64,000 nt of DNA from Lentilactobacillus parakefiri (GCF_002157585.1 NZ_BDGB01000041.1:1-64000); one strand, 5' to 3'. Numbered from the stretch's first letter, positions 1 to 9,063 are shown. Notes: generated from the sequence alone by a model not told the origin. Numbers and translations are program-made.

Positions 1-106
1 TCGTGTCCACAAATGCGCTAATGGCACGGACAATATGCGTTTCTGACATTGAAATTTCCAGTGGTAATGTTAAATTGGTTTGATTATTGTTATAATGTTT
101 GTACAT
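1..106 (-). CDS. IS1182-like transposase, N-terminal fragment (runs off window)
   Basis: Reading leftwards from an ATG at 104-106, with AGGAGT at 115-120 as ribosome site, an open frame begins MYKHYNNNQTNLTLPLEI and runs to the window edge (about 35 codons). The opening resembles the N-termini of IS1182-family DDE transposases of lactobacilli (MYK..., then LPL). Only the start is visible, so catalytic residues cannot be checked and completeness is unknown. The element ends somewhere before the lpdA terminator at 181-218. The family assignment rests on a short N-terminal pattern and is moderate. Confidence 0.6.
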   Translation of the reverse strand, partial: MYKHYNNNQTNLTLPLEISMSETHIVRAISAFVDT

Positions 107-180
107 AGAGATTCACTCCTATCCTTGGGTTTTTGTCGATTTAAGAATAGCAGAGTTGAATTCTCTATGCTACATAAAAT

Positions 181-218
181 GCAAAAAAGCCTCGGAAAAA
201 TTTCCGAAGCTTTTTTGC
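181..218 (-). terminator. Terminator of the pdh operon
   Basis: A near-perfect inverted repeat: arms GCAAAAAAGC and GCTTTTTTGC enclose TCGGAAA/TTTCCGA. It lies about 70 nt after the lpdA stop. A-rich and T-rich arms flank the GC-rich core, so it could also stop transcription coming from the other side. Confidence 0.8.
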
Positions 219-285
219 GTTAACTAGGACTTTTGTCCCAGCCTCTTTGTTCCGAGATAACCCGGATTTATTAAACAATTACTTT

Positions 286-1710
286 TTAGATGTGGGTTGG
301 GAATCCTAATCCAACATCAGCAGCTTCTTGAACTGGTTCGCTCAAGGTTGGATGTGGATGAATGGTAAGGGCAATGTCCTCAACATTCATGTGACTATTA
401 ACTGCCAAACTTAATTCAGCAACTAAATCACTTGCACCGGGTCCAACAATTTCGCCACCAACAATGGTCTTGTCATCCTTGGTGAAAATCAACCGAACAA
501 ATCCATCTGCTTGATCAAGTGATACAGCACGCGCATTACCTGCAAATGGGAACTTCGAAGTTGAAACTTCAATGTCCTTATCTTTGGCTTGTGCTTGTGT
601 CATCCCAACGACAGCAATTTCTGGGTCTGAGAAGCAGACTGCAGGAACGCCAACATAGTCATTAGCAGTGTTCTTACCAGAAATTGCCCCAGCAGCAACT
701 TTGCCTTGGAAGAATGCCTTATGAGCCAATGCAGGACCTGAAGCAATATCACCAATTGCAAAGATATGTTCAGAATCGGTTCTGCCTTGGATATTAGTTT
801 GAACAATTCCATGATCGTCCAACTTAACCTTGGTGTATTCCAAACCAAGGTCATCAGTGTTGGGACGACGGCCAACAGTGACCATGCAGTAATCTGCTTT
901 AATGGTTGTCTGTTTGCCATCTTCTTCATAGGTAACAGACACACTGTTGTCATCTTGACTTGAAGAAATTGCCTTAGCACTGGTATGGATATCAACGCCC
1001 TTCTTCTTCAAGTTCTTAACAACTAATGAAACCATGTCTTTGGAGAATCCATTCAAGATTGAATCCAGTCCTTCAATGATTGTAACGTGAGCACCCAAGT
1101 TAGCATATGCACCAGCTAATTCGGTTCCAACGTAACCACCACCGATAACGACAAATTCTTTTGGAATTTCTGGCAGGTTCAAGCCGCCGGTTGAGTCAAC
1201 AACTCGACCGTCAAACTTGAAACCAGGGATTTCAATTGGGTGGGATCCACTGGCGATGATTAAGTTATCAAACTGAATAGTGGTTCCAGTATCAGCACTC
1301 ATAAATTGTTGCGGTCCGGTTGGCATTACTCTTAATTGAGTATCACTGTCAAGAACGGCTTCACCATGAATGACTTCAACCTTATGCTTGTTCAGAAGCA
1401 TCTTAACACCACTGGTCATTCGATCAACAACCTTCTTTTGCTTCCATTCCTGGGTTTTAGCAAAATCGATTGTAGCTGGTTGAGTTGTAATCCCATACGT
1501 CGAAGCATCGTTAGCTTCTTGGAGACGATGCCCAGCAGCGATCAAAGCTTTGGAAGGAACACAACCAACGTTTAAACAAACACCGCCAAGTGTATCTGAT
1601 TTTTCAATCAGGGTTACTTTTTGTCCTAATTCGGATGCACGGATTGCGGCAACGTAGCCACCAGGGCCAGCTCCGATAATTACTGTTTCTTTCTTTTCAA
1701 CATCAGCCAT
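286..1710 (-). CDS. lpdA: Dihydrolipoyl dehydrogenase (E3 of pyruvate dehydrogenase)
   Basis: FAD flavoprotein that reoxidises the dihydrolipoyl groups of E2 and passes electrons to NAD+, closing the pyruvate dehydrogenase cycle in the cytoplasm. Visible: FAD-binding GAGPGGYVAAIRAAE-like start (residues 12-25, here GAGPGGYVAAIRASE), redox-active disulfide GGVCLNVGCVPSK near 42-54, second dinucleotide fold GGGYVGTELAGAYANLG near 190, FAIGDIASGPALAHKA near 320, and the C-terminal catalytic HPHPTLSE. 474 residues is the usual length. It is the last gene of the pdh operon, 7 nt after pdhC, followed by a strong terminator. Operon position makes it the PDH E3 rather than one for another keto-acid complex. 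Confidence 0.96.
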   Translation of the reverse strand: MADVEKKETVIIGAGPGGYVAAIRASELGQKVTLIEKSDTLGGVCLNVGCVPSKALIAAGHRLQEANDASTYGITTQPATIDFAKTQEWKQKKVVDRMTSGVKMLLNKHKVEVIHGEAVLDSDTQLRVMPTGPQQFMSADTGTTIQFDNLIIASGSHPIEIPGFKFDGRVVDSTGGLNLPEIPKEFVVIGGGYVGTELAGAYANLGAHVTIIEGLDSILNGFSKDMVSLVVKNLKKKGVDIHTSAKAISSSQDDNSVSVTYEEDGKQTTIKADYCMVTVGRRPNTDDLGLEYTKVKLDDHGIVQTNIQGRTDSEHIFAIGDIASGPALAHKAFFQGKVAAGAISGKNTANDYVGVPAVCFSDPEIAVVGMTQAQAKDKDIEVSTSKFPFAGNARAVSLDQADGFVRLIFTKDDKTIVGGEIVGPGASDLVAELSLAVNSHMNVEDIALTIHPHPTLSEPVQEAADVGLGFPTHI

Positions 1711-1717
1711 TATTCGA

Positions 1718-3055
1718 TCATCCTTCCATCAACAGCATTGCTGGATCATGAAGCAATTGATTCATGTAATTCAAAGCATTTTGTGCAAGGGCACCATCGA
1801 TTAATCTGTGATCGTAGCTCAATGAAAGTTTCAGCATGTTGCCGACTTTAATTTCACTATCTTCTGGATCAACATATGGTTCCTTAGCAATCTTACCAAC
1901 ACCTAAGATAGCAACTTCAGGTTGGTTAATAACTGGTGTGAACCAGCCACCGCCAATCGAACCAACGTTACTGATGGTAATTGAACCACCCTTCATTGTA
2001 TCCGGACCAAGTTTGTTGTCATATGCGGCTTGGGTGTTATCAGTAATTTCTTTGGCAATCTCAAACATACCCTTGGAATCGGCATTCTTGATGTTTGGCA
2101 CATACAGACCATGGTCAGTGTTGGTTGCAATACCAACATTGAAGTAGTGCTTGTAAACAATTTCTTGAGTGGTGTCATCAATCGAAGCATTGAACTCAGG
2201 ATATTTCTTCATAACGGCAACCAATGCCTTAACAATGTAAGGTAAGAATGTCAGATGAATATCTTGGTCGGCAGCTGCTTGTTTGTACTTCTTACGGTTA
2301 GCCATTAAAGCACTGACTTCAACATCGTCAAATGACGTTACGTGAGGGGCAATATCCTTAGATGTCCGCATTGATTTAGCAATGATCTTACGCATTGGTG
2401 ACATTGGTTCACGTGTTTCAAGGTCTGGCTGATCGGACTTCCAAGGCTTGATAGCTTGTCCGGCAGCAGCCTTTGCTTCGCCAGCAGGAGCAGCTGCGGG
2501 TGCAGCGGCAGCCGGTGCAGCAGGAGCGGCAGCTGGATTAAAGTTATCAATGTCAGCTTTAGTTATCTGACCGTGATTTCCAGTAGCAGGAACAGCAGTG
2601 ATGTCAACACCCTTGTCACGTGCATATTGACGAACAGATGGCATTGCTTTCACGATTGCGTTTGGATTTGAAGCAGCTGGAGCAGCAGTTACTACGGCTG
2701 GAGCAGCGGCAGGTGCTGGTGCGGCAGCTGGTGCAGGTGCTTCTTCTTTAGCAGGAGCAGGTGCGGCTTCTTCCTTTGCAGGTGCGGCTGGAGCGGCATC
2801 GTCAGGCTCATCAGGAGAACCATCGTCAATGACAACTAAGACGTCACCCTTTTCAGCAGTTTCTCCTTCCTGCTTTTCAATACTCTTAATGGTTCCGGCA
2901 ACTGGAGATGGCATTTCTTGGACAGACTTGTCGTTTTGAATTTCAACTAACGGATCGTCTTCCTTGACGGTATCGCCAACTTTAACATCCCAGGTAGCGA
3001 TTTCACCTTCAGTAATTCCTTCTCCCATCTCTGGTAGTTTAAACTTATAAGCCAT
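1718..3055 (-). CDS. pdhC: Dihydrolipoamide acetyltransferase (E2 of pyruvate dehydrogenase)
   Basis: Core of the PDH complex: moves the acetyl group from E1 to CoA through its swinging lipoyl arm. Domain order: one lipoyl domain (residues 1-80, lipoylated Lys in NDKSVQEM), an Ala/Pro-rich linker (about 90-130), the peripheral-subunit-binding domain ([15 protein letters not shown], about 138-175), a second Ala/Pro linker, then the acetyltransferase domain ending with the active-site motif [10 protein letters not shown]. 445 residues; a single lipoyl domain is common in lactobacilli. It lies between pdhB and lpdA, 35 nt from pdhB. The repetitive Ala/Pro linkers account for several spurious overlapping reading frames. 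Confidence 0.96.
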   Translation of the reverse strand: MAYKFKLPEMGEGITEGEIATWDVKVGDTVKEDDPLVEIQNDKSVQEMPSPVAGTIKSIEKQEGETAEKGDVLVVIDDGSPDEPDDAAPAAPAKEEAAPAPAKEEAPAPAAAPAPAAAPAVVTAAPAASNPNAIVKAMPSVRQYARDKGVDITAVPATGNHGQITKADIDNFNPAAAPAAPAAAAPAAAPAGEAKAAAGQAIKPWKSDQPDLETREPMSPMRKIIAKSMRTSKDIAPHVTSFDDVEVSALMANRKKYKQAAADQDIHLTFLPYIVKALVAVMKKYPEFNASIDDTTQEIVYKHYFNVGIATNTDHGLYVPNIKNADSKGMFEIAKEITDNTQAAYDNKLGPDTMKGGSITISNVGSIGGGWFTPVINQPEVAILGVGKIAKEPYVDPEDSEIKVGNMLKLSLSYDHRLIDGALAQNALNYMNQLLHDPAMLLMEG

Positions 3056-3090
3056 GGGATCTAACTTCCTTTCTGTAACAAATTAGAATT

Positions 3091-4068
3091 TTAGTAGTTC
3101 AAAATTTCTCGTACTTTAGCTTCGATATCATCAGCATTTGGAAGCCAATCATTTTCAGCCATAGCAAATGGGAAGATACTGTCAGGAGCAGAAACACGGC
3201 CAATTGGTGCATCCAATGACATAATGTCGTTTTCAGCAATGTCTGAAGCAACTTTTGCTCCGGCACCAGCCATCTTTTGTGCTTCTTGGGCAATCACTAC
3301 TTTGTGAGTCTTGTCGATTGAAGCAAAGATTGTTTCATCATCAATTGGTGATAATGAACGTAAGTCGATCACTTCAACTGAGATGTTCTCTTTTTCTAAT
3401 TTATCTGCCACTTTTAGTGCTTCGTTAACTTCGGCACTGTAAGCAACAACGGTAATGTCAGATCCTTCACGAACAACATTGGCCTTGTCTAGGGGAACAG
3501 TATAATGACCGTCTGGCACTTCATCCTTCATTGAACGATAAAGCTTCAGGTTTTCCATGAATAATACTGGATCGTTATTTTCAACGGCGGAGATGACCAT
3601 TCCTTTAGCATCATAAGGATTTGCAGGTGTTACAACTCGCAATCCTGGAATGCCAATGAATAAGTTTTCTAGTGAGTCACCGTGAAGTTCGGCAGTATGG
3701 GTACCACCACCAAATGGGGTTCTGATTGTGATTGGCATTGTAACGTCGCCTGAGAAACGGAATCGGTTACGTGACATTTGACCGCCAACAGAATCAACAG
3801 CTTCCATTGTGAATCCCATAAATTGAATTTCTGGGATTGGACGCCAGCCGGTTAATGCAAGTCCGATTGACATTCCTAAAATTCCTGATTCAGCAAGTGG
3901 GGTATCAAATACTCGGTCTTCGCCATATTTATCTTGAAGGCCTTCAGTTGTCCGGAACACACCACCATTTTTACCAACATCTTCACCAAAAATCAGAGTC
4001 TTGGGATCGTCTTGTAATACTTGGTCAAGTCCGTTGGTAATTGCTTTAATATATGTCATTTTAGCCAT
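3091..4068 (-). CDS. pdhB: Pyruvate dehydrogenase E1 component, beta subunit
   Basis: Beta chain of the thiamine-diphosphate-dependent E1 decarboxylase, which converts pyruvate to hydroxyethyl-ThDP and acetylates the E2 lipoyl group. Family features: MTYIKAITNGLDQVL start, FGEDVGKNGGVFRTTEGL near 28-45, the PLAESGILGMSIGLALTGWRP-type stretch near 58-76, the conserved RTPFGGGTHTAELHGDS segment near 115-131, and the C-terminal transketolase-like fold with VIDLRSLSPIDDETI. 325 residues is standard. Only 2 nt separate it from pdhA, so the two chains are probably translationally coupled and made in equal amounts. Confidence 0.96.
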   Translation of the reverse strand: MAKMTYIKAITNGLDQVLQDDPKTLIFGEDVGKNGGVFRTTEGLQDKYGEDRVFDTPLAESGILGMSIGLALTGWRPIPEIQFMGFTMEAVDSVGGQMSRNRFRFSGDVTMPITIRTPFGGGTHTAELHGDSLENLFIGIPGLRVVTPANPYDAKGMVISAVENNDPVLFMENLKLYRSMKDEVPDGHYTVPLDKANVVREGSDITVVAYSAEVNEALKVADKLEKENISVEVIDLRSLSPIDDETIFASIDKTHKVVIAQEAQKMAGAGAKVASDIAENDIMSLDAPIGRVSAPDSIFPFAMAENDWLPNADDIEAKVREILNY

Positions 4069-4070
4069 GA

Positions 4071-5192
4071 TTACTTCGACTCCTTTGCTTCGTATTTCTT
4101 AATGTCAGCTGCTACGTCTGGGGTTGGAACTTCAAATGTGTTCTTCAAGAAGTCGCTAACCTTTTGCTTAGGAGCAGCTTCGGCATCTTTCATTGCGTCC
4201 TTAAATTCATCTTTGTATTGAGCAACTAATTTGTCTTCTTTGTCTTGATCCCAAAGCTTCTTGTCAGTCAAAACTTTTCTCAGACGAATTAGTGGGTCTC
4301 GGTCAAACCATGGTTTTTCTTGTTCCTTAGTTCGGTAACGACTAGGATCATCACCAGCTGAACTGTGGGCACCGAAACGATAAGTCAAGGTTTCAACTAA
4401 TGCTGGACCATTGCCGGCAACAACAAAGTCACGCGCTTCTTTTGCAACCAAGTAAGTTGCCAGAATATCCATCCCATCAACTTGAACACCAGGAACGCCG
4501 GAAGCAACACCCTTTTGTGCAAGGGTTTCAGCGGCGGTCTGAGTCTTCCGTGGAACTGAAATTGCCCAACCGTTGTTTTGAACAAAGAATACTTCTGGAG
4601 CCTGGAATGAACTAGCAAAGTTGATTCCTTCATAGAAGTCACCCTGTGAAGTACCACCATCACCGGTAAATGTGTAAGCAACGGTATCCTTCTCGCCGTT
4701 CTTCTTGATTCCAAGTGCTGCACCAGCTGATTGAACATACTGAGCACCAATAATAATTTGTGGGATAAATGCACGTACACCGCGTCGTACGTAGTCATAA
4801 GCTTGGTAGTGACCTTTTGACCATAAGTAACCCTCTTTAACGGTTGCACCGTGTTGGATTAATTGTGGTAAATCACGATATGCTGGGAATAGGTAGTCTT
4901 GTTTCTTCATTGCGTGGGCAATCCCCATCTCTGAGGCTTCCTCACCGTAAGTAGGAGCATAGAAACCTAATCGACCCTGACGTGAAAAGTTCATTGTTTG
5001 TTCATGCAATGCACGTTCCCAAACCATCTTTTCCATCAGAGTAACTAGTTCGTCATCGCTGAATTGGTCAAATAATTCTTGATTAACTATTTTACCGTTT
5101 TCATCAATAACCTGAACCGGTTTCTTATATGGATCGCTCATCGTTGATTTGATCTTGGCAAAATCAACAACATGCTTACTCTTTGCTGCCAT
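4071..5192 (-). CDS. pdhA: Pyruvate dehydrogenase E1 component, alpha subunit
   Basis: Alpha chain of E1; binds thiamine diphosphate and is the first enzyme acting on pyruvate in the complex. The ThDP motif GDGGTSQGDFYEGINFA is complete (about residues 165-181), as are RYGEEASEMG-like TYGEEASEMGIAHAM and the phosphorylation-loop-like RFGAHSSAGDDPSRYR. I start it at ATG 5192 (MAAKSKHV, 373 residues): AGGAAAGGAAAG lies at a suitable distance upstream, whereas the GTG at 5201 sits on top of that ribosome site. First gene of pdhA-pdhB-pdhC-lpdA, with a promoter at 5264-5292. Confidence 0.95.
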   Translation of the reverse strand: MAAKSKHVVDFAKIKSTMSDPYKKPVQVIDENGKIVNQELFDQFSDDELVTLMEKMVWERALHEQTMNFSRQGRLGFYAPTYGEEASEMGIAHAMKKQDYLFPAYRDLPQLIQHGATVKEGYLWSKGHYQAYDYVRRGVRAFIPQIIIGAQYVQSAGAALGIKKNGEKDTVAYTFTGDGGTSQGDFYEGINFASSFQAPEVFFVQNNGWAISVPRKTQTAAETLAQKGVASGVPGVQVDGMDILATYLVAKEARDFVVAGNGPALVETLTYRFGAHSSAGDDPSRYRTKEQEKPWFDRDPLIRLRKVLTDKKLWDQDKEDKLVAQYKDEFKDAMKDAEAAPKQKVSDFLKNTFEVPTPDVAADIKKYEAKESK

Positions 5193-5263
5193 AGATAACA
5201 CTTTCCTTTCCTGTAAAGCTAGACTCGTGATGCACTAACTGATCACTTCTAAACCACAGGTTA

Positions 5264-5292
5264 AATTTAGCATTTTTCAGCGACGTTTGCAA
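5264..5292 (-). promoter_or_regulatory. Promoter of the pdh operon
   Basis: On the minus strand: -35 TTGCAA (5287-5292), a 17-nt spacer, -10 TAAATT (5264-5269) preceded by TGC, i.e. an extended -10. It leaves a leader of about 60 nt before pdhA. Assigned from spacing and consensus only. Confidence 0.6.
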
Positions 5293-5354
5293 GCCCTTGC
5301 ATTGTGATGAAACCAACTTTTTTGAATATAATTTTCACTTGACAAAATTCGGTT

Positions 5355-5368
5355 TGAAACCGCTTGCG
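5355..5368. promoter_or_regulatory. Possible CcpA (cre) site between pdhA and def
   Basis: TGAAACCGCTTGCG matches 12 of 14 positions of the cre consensus TGWAANCGNTNWCA. It lies about 65 nt upstream of the pdh -35 box and about 125 nt before def. Carbon-source control of pdh is plausible; binding is inferred. Confidence 0.4.
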
Positions 5369-5481
5369 GGAGTATAGTTTGTGAAAATTCACCAACTTTG
5401 TGAATAGTGTTTTTTTGTTAAAATTAAGTTAGAATAGAAGTTATTCAATTAATGCTTAAAATATTTTCGGAGGTCTTTAGT

Positions 5482-6048
5482 GTGTTTTTAATGAAGGATA
5501 TTGTACGAGATGGGGACCCAGTTCTCCGCGAACAAGCTCAAAAGGTTAAATTTCCCTTGAGCAAAGAAGATAAACAGCTGGCTCATGATCTGATGGAATA
5601 TCTGGAAGTCAGCCAAGATCCAGAGCAATGTGAAAAGTTAGGCCTACGGGCCGGTGTCGGCTTAGCTGCCCCACAGGTTGGCATCTCTGAAATGATGGCC
5701 TCGGTACTAGTACCAAGCGAAGACGAAGATGAAAAAGATGAACCGGTTTTCAAAGACGTCATTATTAACCCGGTGATTGTTTCGAATTCCGTTCAGCGCG
5801 GTGCATTAACCGAGGGCGAGGGCTGCCTGTCCGTTGATAAGGACATCCCCGGCTACGTCCCTCGAGCAGCAAGAATTACCTTGAAGTATCAAGACGTTGA
5901 CGGCAAAGAACACAAAGTTCGGCTGAAAAATTATCCGGCAATCGTCTGTCAGCATGAAATCGATCATCTTCATGGAACCCTCTTTTATGATCACATTAAT
6001 AAAGATAATCCATATGCCAAAACGGATGATGAGATCTTTGTGTACTAG
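5482..6048 (+). CDS. def: Peptide deformylase
   Basis: Metal-dependent hydrolase that removes the N-formyl group from new proteins. All three family motifs are present: [16 protein letters not shown] and QHEIDHLHG (metal-binding Cys and the two His, plus catalytic Glu). Start chosen as GTG 5482 ([17 protein letters not shown], 188 residues): GGAGG at 5469-5473 is 8 nt upstream. The ATG at 5452 lies upstream of that ribosome site and the ATG at 5491 is 17 nt from it. The acidic insert SEDEDEKDE and the length fit the longer Gram-positive type 2 deformylases. The terminator behind it has been split by an insertion sequence. Confidence 0.93.
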   Translation: MFLMKDIVRDGDPVLREQAQKVKFPLSKEDKQLAHDLMEYLEVSQDPEQCEKLGLRAGVGLAAPQVGISEMMASVLVPSEDEDEKDEPVFKDVIINPVIVSNSVQRGALTEGEGCLSVDKDIPGYVPRAARITLKYQDVDGKEHKVRLKNYPAIVCQHEIDHLHGTLFYDHINKDNPYAKTDDEIFVY

Positions 6049-6109
6049 CGTGCCGCAGATGAGCCGCTCACACATCAACAAAAAGGGTCTCAACTAATCT
6101 AATCAATTT

Positions 6110-6122
6110 AAAAAGCCGAGCA
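6110..6122 (+). terminator. Left arm of the def terminator, split by the IS
   Basis: AAAAAGCCGAGCA here pairs with TGCCCGGCTTTTT at 7601-7613 (one mismatch), with a T-run after it. The IS lies between the two arms. Joining the flanks across the element restores a normal intrinsic terminator with a loop of about 12 nt. Confidence 0.75.
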
Positions 6123-6144
6123 AACTCAAAACTTTGCTGAAGTG

Positions 6145-6184
6145 AACCCCCATAGTTGGATGAAAAATTCTAACTATGGGGGTT
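6145..6184 (+). repeat. Hairpin at the IS left end covering the orfA ribosome site
   Basis: AACCCCCATAGTT (6145-6157) and AACTATGGGGGTT (6172-6184) form a perfect 13-bp stem with a 14-nt loop. The right arm contains the GGGGG just before the orfA ATG. In RNA entering from outside, the stem would hide this ribosome site. Confidence 0.8.
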
Positions 6185-6189
6185 TTACT

Positions 6190-6714
6190 ATGACTAAATT
6201 TAGTTTTGAAGTTAAACTTAAAGCTGTTCAAATGTATTTAGCTGGAATCGGTTCACCGACTATTGCCCGAAGATTAGGCATTAAAGGGAAAATATCTGTG
6301 CAGACATGGGTTGCTCGTTATCGAAAATATGGTATTCAAGGCCTAGAAATTCGTTCACCAAAATTTGATTATGATGGTGATTTTAAGCTAAAAGTCTTAA
6401 ACTGGAAAAAACAACACAAAGCCTCGTATCCACAAACAGCACTCCAATTTGATATTAGTAATCCCGGGACCATCGCTAATTGGCAGAGGAAGCTTAAAGA
6501 ACGTGGTATTGAGGCCTTGTTTACCAGAAGAGGACGGGCAAACCACATGATGACTAACCATAATCACCAAGCTAGGAAACAGTTATCAGAGTTAGAGCGC
6601 TTGAAGGCTGATAATCGGGCTTTGAAAGTGGAGAACGAATATCTAAAAAAACTCGAAGCCTTAGTTCAACGTCGCGGACAGTCAAAGAAGAATATCAAAT
6701 CATCCAAGAACTAA
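6190..6714 (+). CDS. IS150-like orfA: helix-turn-helix transposase subunit
   Basis: N-terminal DNA-binding part of the IS transposase. ATG 6190 (MTKFSFEVKLKAVQMYL) follows GGGGG at 6178-6182; an earlier GTG at 6142 lies inside the terminal repeat and is unlikely. Two helix-turn-helix units are visible (about residues 1-60 and 65-125), then a leucine-zipper-like coiled coil (ELERLKADNRALKVENEYLKKL) near the end. The run of seven A at 6645-6651 is a -1 slippage site that would fuse this protein to the orfB frame. Without slippage it stops at 6714 as a 174-residue OrfA, typically a regulator of transposition. Confidence 0.88.
   Translation: MTKFSFEVKLKAVQMYLAGIGSPTIARRLGIKGKISVQTWVARYRKYGIQGLEIRSPKFDYDGDFKLKVLNWKKQHKASYPQTALQFDISNPGTIANWQRKLKERGIEALFTRRGRANHMMTNHNHQARKQLSELERLKADNRALKVENEYLKKLEALVQRRGQSKKNIKSSKN
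6645..6651 (+). other. Poly-A -1 frameshift site of the IS
   Basis: Seven consecutive A, read CTA AAA AAA C in the orfA frame. After a -1 slip, reading continues through TVKEEYQIIQELRHEFGF into orfB with no stop. This is the standard way IS3-family elements make their active fusion transposase. Confidence 0.75.
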
Positions 6715-7568
6715 GGCACGAATTCGGATTTAGCTTAACGGAGATTTTGCCATACGCCACCATTAAGCGGAGTACGTTCTATTACCAAGCACACCGTCAT
6801 GAAGCTAAAGATAATCAAGAATTACTCCAAGTCATTAAAGACATCAAACAACAGAATCCCGGCTATGGATATCGACCAGTAACCGATGAACTACACCACC
6901 GTGGAATCAAGGCTAATCACAAACGAGTTAGCCGTCTGATGAGTGAAAATGGGCTATCGTCACTAATGTATAATCGTCAAACCCGTAAATATGATTCATC
7001 GATTGGCCCCCAAGGTAAGAAGGCTATGAATCGGTTAAACCGACGGTTTAACACTGATCGTCCTTATCAGAAAATGGTAACTGATGTGAGTGAGTATCGC
7101 TATGGTAATATGAGCCAGGACAAAAGGGTTTATCTTTCGCCAATTAAAGATCTGTGTTCTGGTGAGATCGTTAGTTATAATATTAGCGATCACCCGACTA
7201 CTGATTTTGTGATGAAACCATTAATCGAGCTAATTAATAAGCGGCCCGTGCTTAGCTACCGCATGACCGTTCATAGTGACCAAGGCATCCAATATCAAAC
7301 AAATACATGGCGCCAGACACTAAAGAAGCATCATATTTTCCAAAGCATGTCACGCCGGGCAACCTGCTTAGACAATGCATCAATGGAGAGCTTCTTTCAT
7401 ACCATGAAAGCTGAATTGTATTATGATCATCATTATCAAACCAAACAGGAATTGATTAAAGCCATGAAGGCGTGGATTGTATATTACAACCAATATCGAA
7501 TAAGGCATAAATTAAAAGGCAAGACGCCGATTAAATATCGGAATCTTGCCTTAGGAAAAGTTGCCTAA
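6652..7568 (+). CDS. IS150-like orfB: DDE transposase catalytic domain
   Basis: Catalytic half of the IS3-family transposase, probably made as an OrfA-OrfB fusion by slippage at 6645-6651, so the start given is the fusion point. A free ATG at 6747 gives 273 residues if initiated alone. Features: HTH_21-like segment (KDIKQQNPGYGYRPVTDELHHRG), then the rve core with catalytic Asp in MVTDVSEYRYG, Asp in TVHSDQGIQYQ and Glu in LDNASMESFFHTMK, i.e. a complete DDE triad with the usual spacing. It ends 32 bp before the right terminal repeat and shows no internal damage. Confidence 0.88.
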
Positions 7569-7600
7569 ATTAAAGTGTCCAACTTGCAGGGTTCACTTCA

Positions 7601-7614
7601 TGCCCGGCTTTTTT
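7601..7614 (+). terminator. Right arm and T-tract of the split def terminator
   Basis: TGCCCGGC followed by TTTTTT; partner arm at 6110-6122. The next 160 bp up to the MFS gene hold no gene or obvious signal that I can see. Confidence 0.7.
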
Positions 7615-7776
7615 GATTCAACCGATTTTGCCAACATTGGTGTCCGCCTTGCCACAGCAGTTTGGTCATGCCTTGTGAACGAATAACGAATGAACTTTTT
7701 GTAAGTCAATGCCTCCTTTTCATTGGTTTTGTAACAAACCGTTTTACTTATAGACATATTACCAATTGATTTAAAA

Positions 7777-9063
7777 CTACCGATGTTGAAGATCGGCTCT
7801 TTTGGGGTCTTGATCGCTAGTCGGCATTTGAATATGCATAAAGCTTGGCATCGTCAACCCAGTGACAGCAACCAAAATGATTCCAGACACAATGAAGACA
7901 CTTCCGTTTGGAATGAGTTGGAAAATAAATGAATAAAAGACGGTTCCTAAGGAAATTGACATCATATTCAAAGACATTTCGGTGGACGATACCCTGCCCA
8001 TTAGTTCAGTCGGAACGGTTTTTTGCATGTAAATGCCAAAAGGCGTGTTCATAAAGGCCAGTGACATCCCTACCGAAAACAACATCAAAGACCCCACCAA
8101 TTGAACCATCAATTTGTCAAAAGCAACCATCAACAACGTCCCGACACCCATCAATCCTGTCCCAATGATGATCATGGTGATGGTCAATATTTTTGCCAAA
8201 TGTCGCAATTCTGGCGAGACGCTAATGACCAAATTCCCAATCAACATGCCAAGGGCATCAGCGGAATTCAAAATTCCAAGCGTCACATTCCCCAAGTGCA
8301 GATGTTCCACGACGATATACGGTAAGCCAACATTGATAACGGCAAAAATGAAATTCAAAAACAGCGCAATACAAATGAGGTATCGTAAAAAGGCTTGCGT
8401 CATCAAATAATCCAATCCCAGTTTAAATTTTGCCCACTGAGATTCTTGTGGGGCCTTACTTACTTGATTTGGATGTACATAATGGAGGTTCATGGTCAAG
8501 AGAATTCCCAGTGCGATTAGATGCGCCATCAGCTGAAAGATGATGAATAGATTAAAACCGACTAACGCATATAATCCGGCAGCCACTATGGGGGAGAATG
8601 TTGAGGCAAATGAGGCTGAAGATTGACTCAGAGAGTTCAATTTTTGGATGTGAGCATCATTGACTAATTCATGGACTGAAGCAAGATAACCGGAATTTGA
8701 GAGATTGACCGATGCGTAATTGATAATCAGACACCCAATTGTTGGAATCAATTTCCCGACGCCGGTAAAGCGGCCAACCGTGGCTGCGTACACGGATAAT
8801 GCAACGATCCGAACAACCAAACTGATAATCAAAATCCGCTCGTGCGGATAAGTATCTACCACATTACCAATTGGCACTAACCCGATCAAAGTCACAATCG
8901 GCATAATAATCATTGATAATCCAAAGCTTAAAGACATCCCCGTCGCCCGCAGCAACATAAGCCCCAGCGCGAATGAAAACATGTCGCCACAAAAAGTACT
9001 GATGAAGTTACTTGATACATCTTTTAAAACCTGCATATTTGACTCGTGATCACTAATTTCCAT
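7777..9063 (-). CDS. MFS transporter, probable drug/metabolite exporter
   Basis: Integral membrane protein of the major facilitator superfamily (428 residues), with about 12 hydrophobic segments, e.g. FALGLMLLRATGMSLSFGLSMII and LICIALFLNFIFAVINVGL. It resembles the DHA3-type MFS group, which includes macrolide and other exporters. The short polar loop after the second helix (NVVDTYPHERILI) takes the place of the usual G-x-x-x-D-R motif A. ATG 9063 is preferred (GCGGG 8 nt upstream) over GTG 9072. It is divergently transcribed from an Rgg-like regulator 99 bp away, a common regulator-exporter arrangement, so that protein may control it. Substrate unknown. Confidence 0.85.
   Translation of the reverse strand: MEISDHESNMQVLKDVSSNFISTFCGDMFSFALGLMLLRATGMSLSFGLSMIIMPIVTLIGLVPIGNVVDTYPHERILIISLVVRIVALSVYAATVGRFTGVGKLIPTIGCLIINYASVNLSNSGYLASVHELVNDAHIQKLNSLSQSSASFASTFSPIVAAGLYALVGFNLFIIFQLMAHLIALGILLTMNLHYVHPNQVSKAPQESQWAKFKLGLDYLMTQAFLRYLICIALFLNFIFAVINVGLPYIVVEHLHLGNVTLGILNSADALGMLIGNLVISVSPELRHLAKILTITMIIIGTGLMGVGTLLMVAFDKLMVQLVGSLMLFSVGMSLAFMNTPFGIYMQKTVPTELMGRVSSTEMSLNMMSISLGTVFYSFIFQLIPNGSVFIVSGIILVAVTGLTMPSFMHIQMPTSDQDPKRADLQHR

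Larger units (their letters stand above)
6138..7600 (+). mobile_element. Complete IS3-family element, IS150-like
   Basis: 1463 bp. Left end TGAAGTGAACCC (6138-6149) is matched by the inverted right end GGGTTCACTTCA (7589-7600); the inner part GTTGGA/TCCAAC continues the terminal repeat. The 3-bp sequence TGC flanks both sides (6135-6137 and 7601-7603) as a target duplication. It carries orfA and orfB with a poly-A frameshift site. Both genes are intact and the ends match, so it is probably still active and recently inserted. Confidence 0.9.

Noticed and set aside
2338-2860. Overlapping frames within pdhC
   Set aside because: The Ala/Pro-rich linkers produce long frames in several phases; only the E2 frame has protein-family sequence.
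5339-5378. TTGACA and TATAGT between pdhA and def
   Set aside because: Spacing of 28 nt is far outside the normal range, so I did not call a def promoter from them.
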